Below are positions 25,602 through 33,043 of a stretch of 33,043 bases of DNA, piece by piece. Position numbers and translations under genes: made by a program. Below the pieces are notes generated by a model. That model saw nothing but the letters and a program-made list of their open reading frames with translations, ran no database searches and had not been told where the DNA came from. Origin of the DNA: an uncultured Pelagibacteraceae bacterium (GTDB taxonomy: Bacteria > Pseudomonadota > Alphaproteobacteria > Pelagibacterales > Pelagibacteraceae); the NCBI GenBank assembly GCA_902631135.1, contig CACOXL010000006.1, positions 1 to 33,043 of the forward strand. Direction: 5' to 3'. The first letter of the stretch is position 1. Each line of letters starts with the position of its first letter.

Positions 25602-26822
25602 ATGAAAATTGTAGTTTTAAAATTCGGAGGCACTTCAGTAGGCACAATTGAAAAAATAAAGAAAGTTGCCGAAATAATTACAGACTATAAAAAGAAAAGC
25701 TATAGAGTAATTGTTGTTTCATCAGCGATGAGTGGTGTGACAAATCAGTTAATAAAAAAATCTTTACAAATTAGTAATAATTTTTCTAGTTCAGAGCATG
25801 ATGTTTTGGTTTCTTCTGGAGAACAAGTGGCTTGTTCTTTAATAGCTGGAAGGTTAATACACAAGGGTTACAAATCCAGATCTTGGTTGTCTTGGCAGAT
25901 CCCTATTTTTACTAAGGGAGTTCATAAAAATTCTAGAATTAATCAAATTAATAAAAACAAAATAATCAAATATTTAAAAGAGGGTGGCATACCAATTATA
26001 ACAGGGTTTCAGGGAATTAACGATGAAAGTAGAATTACTACTATTGGGCGAGGTGGATCTGATGCAAGTGCAATAATGATTGCAAAATTTTTTGATGCTA
26101 AAAGATGCATTATTTATACGGATGTTGAAGGAATTTACACTACTGATCCAAATAAATTGAAGAAAGCAAAAAAAATTAAAGTAATTTCATACGAGGAAAT
26201 GTTAGAAATGGCTTCCCTGGGAGCGAAAGTAATGCAGCCGGTTTCTATTCAGGATGCAAGATTAAATAGAATTGATGTTGAGGTAAAATCATCATTTATC
26301 AAGAAGCCGGGAACTTTAATTACTAAAAGATCTAATATTATTAAAAATAAGATTGTAACGGGCATTACATCTACTCAAAATGACTCGAAAGTTTCTTTAA
26401 TAGGAGTGAAAGATAAGCCTGGTGTTGCTGCATCAATTTTTAAACCACTCTCAAAAAATTTAATAAATGTTGATATGGTTGTTCAAAATATTTCTGCTAA
26501 TGGTAAAGAGACAGACTTAACATTTACAATTAAGACAGAGGATCTGAATAAAACAAAAAAAATAATTAAAGCTAATAAAAATATAAAATTTAGAAAATTA
26601 TTGTTGAAAAAAGATGTCTCTAAAATTTCAGTAATCGGTGTTGGGATGATAACGACACCAGGTGTAACTTTTAGAATGTTTCAATCACTTGCTAATAAAA
26701 GAATCAATATTCAAGTAATTTCAACATCTGAAATCAAAATATCAGTTTTAATTGACAAAAAAAATACTAAAAAAGCATTGATAGCTTTACATAAAGAATT
26801 TCAATTAGATAATAAAAAATGA
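25602..26822 (+). CDS. lysC: Aspartate kinase
   Basis: LysC phosphorylates aspartate, the entry to lysine, threonine and methionine synthesis. The 406-residue protein has the N-terminal KFGGTSVG, the central [10 protein letters not shown] and [12 protein letters not shown], and two C-terminal ACT domains (from about 265), which normally bind lysine and/or threonine. It has no homoserine dehydrogenase fusion. Its stop overlaps the ispG start (ATGA, 26819-26822), so it heads a lysC-ispG-prfA-prmC operon. In many relatives a ptsP gene sits between lysC and prfA; here ispG takes that place. Confidence 0.95.
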   Translation: MKIVVLKFGGTSVGTIEKIKKVAEIITDYKKKSYRVIVVSSAMSGVTNQLIKKSLQISNNFSSSEHDVLVSSGEQVACSLIAGRLIHKGYKSRSWLSWQIPIFTKGVHKNSRINQINKNKIIKYLKEGGIPIITGFQGINDESRITTIGRGGSDASAIMIAKFFDAKRCIIYTDVEGIYTTDPNKLKKAKKIKVISYEEMLEMASLGAKVMQPVSIQDARLNRIDVEVKSSFIKKPGTLITKRSNIIKNKIVTGITSTQNDSKVSLIGVKDKPGVAASIFKPLSKNLINVDMVVQNISANGKETDLTFTIKTEDLNKTKKIIKANKNIKFRKLLLKKDVSKISVIGVGMITTPGVTFRMFQSLANKRINIQVISTSEIKISVLIDKKNTKKALIALHKEFQLDNKK

Positions 26823-27916
26823 GCATTAGACCATTCAGAGATATTAAAAGAAGAAAAACTAAAGAAATTAATGTTGGAAAAGTGAAAGTAGGAGGAAACA
26901 ATCCTATTTCAGTTCAATCGATGACAAATACTCTCACCACAAACATAAAAGCTACAATTAAACAGATAAATGAAATTCATAGTGAAGGAGCCGATATAGT
27001 TAGAGTTTCTTGTCCTGATGAAGAATCTTCGAGAGCTTTAAAAGAAATTATTAAGCATGTTGACGTTCCGATAGTAGCAGATATTCATTTTCATTATAAA
27101 AGAGCAATTGAAGCTGCAGAAAATGGTGCAAGTTGTTTAAGAATTAATCCAGGAAATATTGGTGATGTAAACAAAATAAAAGAAGTTGTAAAAGCCGCAA
27201 AGGACAACAATTGTTCAATAAGAGTGGGTGTTAATGCCGGATCTTTGGAAAAAGATATATTGGAAAAATTTAAAGAACCTTGCCCAGAAGCATTAGTTGA
27301 AAGCGCTTTAAGGAACATTAAAATTTTAGAGAATGAAAATTTTAATGATTTAAAAATAAGCGTCAAATCATCTGATATTTTTTTAACAATAGAAGCTTAT
27401 CGTAAACTATCAAAGACTACAGATTATCCTCTTCATTTAGGAATAACAGAAGCGGGTAGCTTCATTCCAGGTAGCATAAGATCTTCAATTGGATTAGGAA
27501 CCTTACTTCTTGAGGGAATAGGTGATACGATTAGAATTTCTTTGTCAGATGATCCAGTAAAAGAAGTTAAAATTGGTAATGAAATTTTAAAAACACTTAA
27601 TTTAAAGGAGAAAGGTGTTAGAATTATCTCATGTCCTTCATGTGCAAGACAAGGATTTCAAGTAATAGAAACTGTAAAAGTTTTAGAAGAAAAACTCTCA
27701 CATATTAAAACACCAATTACATTATCTGTTATAGGGTGCGTAGTAAATGGTCCAGGAGAAGCTGCTATGACAGATGTGGGAATTACAGGAGGTAAAAGGG
27801 GAAACAATATGCTTTATCTGTCAGGTGTTCAGTCTGAAAAAGTTTTAACCAGCGAAATGATTGAGAGAATTGTAAGTGAAGTTGAAAAAAAAGCCTCTGA
27901 ATTAGAAAATAGTTGA
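26819..27916 (+). CDS. ispG: 4-hydroxy-3-methylbut-2-enyl diphosphate synthase (IspG/GcpE)
   Basis: IspG reductively opens MEcPP to HMBPP, the next-to-last step of the MEP isoprenoid pathway, using a [4Fe-4S] cluster. The 365-residue protein is the short bacterial form. The barrel opens with [17 protein letters not shown]. The cluster ligands C272 and C275 (SCPSC) and C307 ([10 protein letters not shown]), with the nearby Glu, are present at the positions expected from E. coli. It is translationally coupled to lysC (4 bp overlap) and lies one base before prfA. Confidence 0.95.
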   Translation: MSIRPFRDIKRRKTKEINVGKVKVGGNNPISVQSMTNTLTTNIKATIKQINEIHSEGADIVRVSCPDEESSRALKEIIKHVDVPIVADIHFHYKRAIEAAENGASCLRINPGNIGDVNKIKEVVKAAKDNNCSIRVGVNAGSLEKDILEKFKEPCPEALVESALRNIKILENENFNDLKISVKSSDIFLTIEAYRKLSKTTDYPLHLGITEAGSFIPGSIRSSIGLGTLLLEGIGDTIRISLSDDPVKEVKIGNEILKTLNLKEKGVRIISCPSCARQGFQVIETVKVLEEKLSHIKTPITLSVIGCVVNGPGEAAMTDVGITGGKRGNNMLYLSGVQSEKVLTSEMIERIVSEVEKKASELENS

Positions 27917-27917
27917 G

Positions 27918-28991
27918 ATGATACCACTTAATACAATTCAAGATTTAATTAACAAACATTCTTCATTGGAAAAAGATTTATCATCTGGAAAAATTGATAA
28001 AAAAGCTTTTGCTGAAAAATCAAAAGAATATTCAGATTTAAATGAAATCATAAATGATGCAAAAAAATATCTCTCATTTGAGAAAGATAAGTTTGAATTA
28101 GAAAAAATTTTGACAGATCAGAATAGTGATGAAGAATTAATTAAAATGGCAGATAAAGAATTAGAGGATTTAAAATTACAGCATGAAAAGAGTGAAAAAA
28201 AATTAAAATTATTTTTACTTCCAAAAGATGAAGCAGATAAAAAAAATGCTATTATAGAAATTAGAGCTGGAACAGGTGGACTCGAAGCAAGTTTATTTGC
28301 TGCCGATCTTTTTAAGATGTATGAAAAAGTAAGTCACAAAAAAAAATGGTCTTTAGAATTAATTTCTATCTCAAAAAGTGATGCTGGTGGTTTAAAGGAA
28401 GTGATTGCCTCTATTAAAGGTGCAAACATTTATTCAACACTAAAATATGAAAGTGGAGTACATCGAGTTCAAAGAGTTCCTGATACTGAGACACAAGGAA
28501 GAGTACATACATCAGCTGCAACAGTAGCAGTACTACCTGAAGCTGAGGAAATTGATCTTAAAATAAATGAAACAGATTTAAGAATTGATGTTTTTAGAGC
28601 AGGAGGACCAGGAGGTCAGTCGGTGAACACTACTGACAGTGCAGTAAGAATAACTCATATACCTTCAGGTATTTCTGTATCACAGCAAGATGAAAAATCT
28701 CAGCACAAAAATAAATCTAAAGGTATGAAAATTTTAAGAGCAAGGTTGTATGAATTAGAAAGATCTAGAATTGATCAAGAAAGATCTAAAGATAGAAAAA
28801 GTAAAATAGGAACTGGAGATAGGTCAGAAAGAATTAGAACGTATAATTTTCCTCAGGGTAGGGTGACCGATCATAGAATAAATTTGACATTGCATAAATT
28901 AGAGGAATTTCTCGAAGGAGAAGTTTTTGATGAAATGATCGAGTCTTTAACATTACAAGCGCAAGAAGAAAGTTTAAATTATTTAAAATAA
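27918..28991 (+). CDS. prfA: Peptide chain release factor 1
   Basis: RF1 reads UAA and UAG stop codons and triggers peptide release. The 357-residue protein has the GGQ motif at 232-234 ([10 protein letters not shown]) and the codon-reading P-x-T tripeptide as PDT at 188-190, at the same number as PAT in E. coli; RF2 would have SPF. It starts one base after ispG and ends one base before prmC, the enzyme that methylates the GGQ glutamine, so modifier and substrate are made together. Confidence 0.96.
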   Translation: MIPLNTIQDLINKHSSLEKDLSSGKIDKKAFAEKSKEYSDLNEIINDAKKYLSFEKDKFELEKILTDQNSDEELIKMADKELEDLKLQHEKSEKKLKLFLLPKDEADKKNAIIEIRAGTGGLEASLFAADLFKMYEKVSHKKKWSLELISISKSDAGGLKEVIASIKGANIYSTLKYESGVHRVQRVPDTETQGRVHTSAATVAVLPEAEEIDLKINETDLRIDVFRAGGPGGQSVNTTDSAVRITHIPSGISVSQQDEKSQHKNKSKGMKILRARLYELERSRIDQERSKDRKSKIGTGDRSERIRTYNFPQGRVTDHRINLTLHKLEEFLEGEVFDEMIESLTLQAQEESLNYLK

Positions 28992-28992
28992 T

Positions 28993-29835
28993 ATGAATAT
29001 TAATGATGCAATTTATAAAGGAAAATGTGTTTTAGAAAAAAATTTTATTAAAAACTCACAACTAGATAGTGAAATTTTAATGTCAAAAGTTTTTAATAAA
29101 GATAGAAAATTTGTAATCTTAAATTCTAAAAATAAATTAGATAAAGAAAAAATTAATTTCTTTAATGTTTTAATTTCTCAGAGATCTAAAGGAAAACCAA
29201 TAGCTTATATATTAAACAAAAAAGATTTTTGGAAATATGAATTTAAAGTTGAGAAAGATGTTTTAATCCCTAGACCAGATACAGAAATATTAGTGGAACA
29301 AGCATTAAAATTTACAAAAAATAAAATAAATTTAAGGGTTTTGGATATTGGAACTGGATCTGGGTGTATTTTATTATCAATCTTAAAAGAAAAAAAAAAT
29401 TTTTATGGTGTAGGTGTGGATATCAGTAAAAAATGTATAAATTTAAGTAAAACTAACGCTTTCAAACTAGGAATAAAAAATAGATTAAAGTTATTTAATT
29501 CTAGTATTGACAATTTCAGATATGGCAAATATGATTTAATTATATCTAATCCTCCTTATATAAATAAATTAGATTTTAAATATTTAAATAAAGATGTGGT
29601 TAATTTTGAGCCAAAATCGGCTCTTTACGGTGGATTGGACGGAACATCAGAAATCAGAAAAGTAATTAAAAGATCATCTGAGCTGATAAAAAAAAATGGT
29701 AAGTTAATATTAGAAATTGGTTTTGACCAAAAAAAAAAAGTAACAAAACTATTAAATCATAATGGATTTTATATTAATAAAATTTTTAAGGACTTAGCAA
29801 AAAACGATAGATGTATAGTAAGCACAAAAATATAA
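28993..29835 (+). CDS. prmC: Release factor glutamine methyltransferase
   Basis: PrmC methylates the glutamine of the GGQ motif in release factors. The 280-residue protein has an N-terminal helical domain that recognises the factor, the IPRPDTE motif (92-98), the SAM-binding DIGTGSG (118-124), and the substrate-glutamine-binding NPPY (186-189). It directly follows prfA, as in most bacteria. It ends 13 bp before the DUF4167 gene. Confidence 0.95.
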   Translation: MNINDAIYKGKCVLEKNFIKNSQLDSEILMSKVFNKDRKFVILNSKNKLDKEKINFFNVLISQRSKGKPIAYILNKKDFWKYEFKVEKDVLIPRPDTEILVEQALKFTKNKINLRVLDIGTGSGCILLSILKEKKNFYGVGVDISKKCINLSKTNAFKLGIKNRLKLFNSSIDNFRYGKYDLIISNPPYINKLDFKYLNKDVVNFEPKSALYGGLDGTSEIRKVIKRSSELIKKNGKLILEIGFDQKKKVTKLLNHNGFYINKIFKDLAKNDRCIVSTKI

Positions 29836-29848
29836 GAAGAGTTAAATT

Positions 29849-30259
29849 ATGGTAACATTCAGAAATAATAATAGAAGAAATAACTTTAGAAGAAACGATA
29901 GAAACTTTAAGTCTAATGGTGACCGTTCTAAGTTTGGGTCAAGTTTTTCAAATAATGAAAATTTTCAGAGAAAATCGCCTGGCAGAAATAATCATAATGC
30001 TCAAAAACTAATCGAAAAGTATAGTAATCTTGCAAGAGAGGCATTATCTAGTGGGGATAAAATTCTTTCAGAAAATTATTTTCAGCATGCAGATCATTTT
30101 ACTAGAATTTTAAATGACCAAGAGAATTTTAAAAAATCAAAATATTCAGAAAACGTATCAACTAAGTCTGATCAGTCTACAGAGAATAATAAAGAGGTTG
30201 AAAATTTCTCTGAAAAAGAAAAAGATAATCCAGAAAAGCTTCAGACTGAGGCAAATTAA
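29849..30259 (+). CDS. DUF4167 domain protein
   Basis: The 136-residue protein has an Asn/Arg-rich, probably disordered and basic N-terminus (about 1-48), then a helical DUF4167 core: NAQKLIEKYSNLAREALSSGDKILSENYFQHADHFTRILND (written here only to mark residues 50-90; the key parts are the KYxxLAREA and NYxQHADH motifs). A charged acidic tail follows. The family is nearly always found right after prmC in alphaproteobacteria. Function is unknown; the basic arm suggests nucleic-acid binding, which is inference. The stop shares TTAA with the M23 gene on the other strand. Confidence 0.85.
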   Translation: MVTFRNNNRRNNFRRNDRNFKSNGDRSKFGSSFSNNENFQRKSPGRNNHNAQKLIEKYSNLAREALSSGDKILSENYFQHADHFTRILNDQENFKKSKYSENVSTKSDQSTENNKEVENFSEKEKDNPEKLQTEAN

Positions 30260-31035
30260 TTTAATCCAATAATTTTTTCTGATTTAAGTACGTCTAACTT
30301 AATTTTTTTTGTCTCAAATATTTCTCTTTGTTTGCCTTTAAGTATTTTACCAGATGGTAATTTCAATTTTTGAGAGTTAATTCTTTTACCATTTACTATA
30401 ACTTCGTAGTGCAAATGAGGACCAGTAGATTTACCTGTAGATCCAACATACCCAATAGTTTGTCCTTGTTTTACTCTTACACCAGAACCAATTCCTTTTG
30501 CAAACTTTGACATATGAGCATAAACAGTTTGATAAGTTGAATTATGTTTAATTACTACACAGTTACCACCGCCTCCACACCAACCTGCTTTTTTAACCAC
30601 ACCATCACCAGACGCCATTATTGGAGTTCCCATTGGCGCTGCAAAATCAGTTCCTCTATGCATCTTATTAAAACCATCTATTGGATGTTTTCTCATTCCA
30701 AAAGGGGACGAAAGTCTAGCACCATTAATTGGTGTTTTCATTAAAGCTTTTTTAACACTTTTTCCACTTTTGTCATAATGACCTTCACTTCCACCATAAT
30801 CAAAGTAGTATAAAGAGTTATCCTGACCGCTAAGTTTTAAATTTGCATAAAGAATATTGCCTGTTTCAATTATTTTTCCATTATCATTTTTAAATACTTC
30901 GTACATAATTTGAAAACTATCTTTTCTTCTAATATCTCTTTGAAAATCAACTTGAAAACCATAAATTCTTGCAAATTCTATAATTAAATTTGCAGGAATT
31001 TTTTTTTCAGTAGCAGATTTATACAAGCTATTCAT
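30256..31035 (-). CDS. M23 (LytM-type) peptidase, probably 5'-truncated
   Basis: This encodes a zinc endopeptidase of the kind that cuts peptidoglycan cross-links. From the ATG at 31035 it has 259 residues: part of an OapA/Csd3-like middle domain (SLYKSATEKKIPANLI, DFQRDIRRKD) and a complete LytM domain with H126/D130 in HRGTD, H174, and H207/H209 in PHLHYE. Relatives are usually well over 350 residues, with a signal peptide or membrane anchor and an N-terminal domain. Both are missing, so the product would stay in the cytoplasm. The same frame stays open upstream without a start codon (LVTKLRKNISYKENII) right up to the CCA of tRNA-Ala. It looks like a gene beheaded at that junction, or a chimera in the assembly. 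Confidence 0.75.
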   Translation of the reverse strand: MNSLYKSATEKKIPANLIIEFARIYGFQVDFQRDIRRKDSFQIMYEVFKNDNGKIIETGNILYANLKLSGQDNSLYYFDYGGSEGHYDKSGKSVKKALMKTPINGARLSSPFGMRKHPIDGFNKMHRGTDFAAPMGTPIMASGDGVVKKAGWCGGGGNCVVIKHNSTYQTVYAHMSKFAKGIGSGVRVKQGQTIGYVGSTGKSTGPHLHYEVIVNGKRINSQKLKLPSGKILKGKQREIFETKKIKLDVLKSEKIIGLN

Positions 31036-31089
31036 TATAATGTTTTCTTTATATGAAATATTTTTCCTTAACTTTGTAACAAGTGTTTT

Positions 31090-31165
31090 TGGTGGAGGAT
31101 AGCGGGATCGAACCGCTGACCTCCTGAATGCAAATCAGGCGCTCTCCCAGCTGAGCTAATCCCCC
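31090..31165 (-). tRNA. tRNA-Ala (anticodon TGC)
   Basis: The 76 nt cloverleaf has acceptor stem GGGGGAT paired with ATCCTCC (one G-U), D-loop TTAGCTCAGCTGGGAGAGC, anticodon loop TTTGCAT with TGC, T-arm GGTTCGATCC and an encoded CCA end. It lies 12 bp after tRNA-Ile in the rRNA spacer order 16S-Ile-Ala. 23S rRNA should follow its 3' end; here the next base leads straight into the M23 reading frame. Confidence 0.97.
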
Positions 31166-31177
31166 CTTAATCTTATT

Positions 31178-31254
31178 TGGTGGGCCGAGAAAGACTCGAA
31201 CTTTCGACCCCACCCTTATCAAGGGTGTGCTCTAACCAACTGAGCTACCGGCCC
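31178..31254 (-). tRNA. tRNA-Ile (anticodon GAT)
   Basis: The 77 nt cloverleaf has acceptor GGGCCGG paired with TCGGCCC, anticodon stem-loop CCCTTGATAAGGG with GAT, T-arm AGTTCGAGTCT and an encoded CCA. It is the first spacer tRNA after 16S, the standard proteobacterial arrangement. Confidence 0.97.
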
Positions 31255-31277
31255 CCATGCAAGAGAAACACTAAACT

Positions 31278-31310
31278 TTTAAGAAGAGAAATGAGGACGG
31301 TCAACATTAA
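31278..31310 (-). other. 3' arm of the 16S rRNA processing stem
   Basis: This spacer segment is complementary to the 16S leader at 32914-32944. Over 32 aligned positions I count 27 Watson-Crick pairs, 3 G-U pairs and 2 mismatches. Together they close a long helix around precursor 16S, the usual RNase III substrate. Its integrity shows that the spacer up to tRNA-Ile belongs to this 16S gene. Confidence 0.75.
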
Positions 31311-31326
31311 CCGTGTAAATTATTTA

Positions 31327-31349
31327 GAATGAAAAGTAATTTTTCATTC
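31327..31349 (-). other. Hairpin just downstream of the 16S 3' end
   Basis: A perfect 9 bp inverted repeat GAATGAAAA / TTTTCATTC with a 5 nt loop lies 7 bases beyond the predicted 16S 3' end. It is probably a local spacer structure involved in 3' maturation. It has no T tract, so it is not an obvious terminator. Confidence 0.6.
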
Positions 31350-31355
31350 ATCCTT

Positions 31356-32832
<1,477 letters not shown>

Positions 32833-32854
32833 AAAAACGGCGCACACTAGCTTC

Positions 32855-32884
32855 TATATAAATTCTAAGAATAAAATTTATATA
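32855..32884 (-). other. AT-rich hairpin in the 16S leader
   Basis: A perfect 10 bp inverted repeat, TATATAAATT (32855-32864) and AATTTATATA (32875-32884), has a 10 nt loop and lies about 23 bases before the 16S 5' end. It would sit inside the long processing helix as a side structure. No function is evident. Confidence 0.5.
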
Positions 32885-32913
32885 ATGTTGAAGTGTGTAC
32901 GACAAATTTTGGT

Positions 32914-32944
32914 AACCTTAACCGTCCACACTTCTCTTCTTAAA
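32914..32944 (-). other. 5' arm of the 16S rRNA processing stem (leader)
   Basis: This leader segment pairs with 31278-31310 to close the precursor 16S helix. Part of it (32924-32934) can instead pair with 32890-32900 in a local hairpin (GAAGTGTGGAC with GTACACACTTC, one mismatch), so two leader folds are mutually exclusive. I could not identify a convincing rRNA promoter upstream; it may lie beyond the window. Confidence 0.7.
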
Positions 32945-32962
32945 TATTTACTTTTTAAATAA

Positions 32963-33043
32963 CTAATTGAGCCTAATAGGCTCAATAATCCTCACAAATT
33001 TTGCATAAACAATATTTTCTTGAGAAAGTTCGATGCTTATAGG
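32963..33043 (-). CDS. Possible C-terminal end of a gene lying mostly beyond the window
   Basis: One minus-strand frame is open from the window edge to a TAG at 32963-32965, giving 26 residues ending VRIIEPIRLN. The other two minus frames have early stops. The composition fits coding sequence, but 26 residues are too few to identify anything. If real, its last codons form the palindrome at 32966-32986, and the 16S leader would begin within about 50 bp. Confidence 0.25.
   Translation of the reverse strand, partial: PISIELSQENIVYAKFVRIIEPIRLN
32966..32986. terminator. Perfect 10 bp inverted repeat upstream of the 16S leader
   Basis: ATTGAGCCTA and TAGGCTCAAT flank a single base. It would form a stable hairpin with a GC-rich middle, the strongest non-rRNA hairpin I see. 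On the minus strand it is followed by TAGTTATTTAAA rather than a clean T tract, so it could be a terminator of an upstream gene or a regulatory site of the rRNA promoter. Confidence 0.4.

Noticed and set aside
32870-32905. TTGTCG-N17-TATAAA on the minus strand in the 16S leader as an rRNA promoter
   Set aside because: Starting there would leave out the 5' arm of the processing stem (32914-32944), which is clearly conserved in pairing with the spacer.

Overview
The window is a 33 kb, very AT-rich, tightly packed piece of a SAR11 (Pelagibacterales) alphaproteobacterial chromosome. The assignment rests on the 16S rRNA gene at the right end, which carries sites that match, from memory, the published SAR11 FISH probes 152R (32678-32699), 441R (32402-32423), 542R (32330-32347) and 732R (32135-32157). 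It is supported by the Lys/Asn/Ile-rich proteins, the long A and T runs and the near absence of spacers. Everything except the rRNA/tRNA region is core housekeeping; I see no phage, insertion sequence, CRISPR array or defence genes.

Layout. (1) 1-8402, minus strand. The first block is rnd, kdsD, lptC, lptB, aroA: an RNase D-like nuclease, Kdo/LPS export and the shikimate pathway. After a 128 bp gap comes rpsA, ihfB, pyrF, trpF and a trpB-like gene cut by the window edge. (2) 8419-9882: an NDUFA9-like reductase (plus) converging on the cell-cycle regulator gcrA (minus). (3) 10061-12704: argD and argF (plus) converging on a membrane-anchored cytochrome c. (4) 12814-17104, plus: kdsB, pheA, SRP RNA (ffs), dnaX, ybaB, recR. 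(5) 17096-22979: malate synthase G (minus), accA (plus), secA (minus). (6) 23045-25534: argJ, a DUF1178 gene, and ubiG (minus). (7) 25602-30259, plus: lysC, ispG, prfA, prmC and a DUF4167 gene. (8) 30256-32832, minus: an M23 peptidase, tRNA-Ala, tRNA-Ile and 16S rRNA, with the 16S leader running to the window end.

Together the genes cover arginine synthesis by the acetyl-recycling route (argJ, argD, argF), aromatic amino acids (aroA, pheA, trpF, trpB-like), Kdo-LPS (kdsD, kdsB, lptBC), translation and secretion (rpsA, prfA, prmC, SRP RNA, secA), DNA maintenance (dnaX, ybaB, recR, ihfB) and central metabolism (accA, malate synthase, ubiG, ispG).

Points most worth a second look: the 16S-tRNA-Ile-tRNA-Ala cluster runs straight into an apparently 5'-truncated peptidase gene instead of 23S rRNA; the TrpB homologue has lost the usual active-site Glu and the Gln-His of its carboxylate-binding loop; AccA carries an extra C-terminal transmembrane helix; dnaX has an A13 run at the end of its ATPase/collar region with a -1 stop just beyond; lptA and cmk are missing from their usual places; and all six convergent gene pairs overlap or nearly touch.
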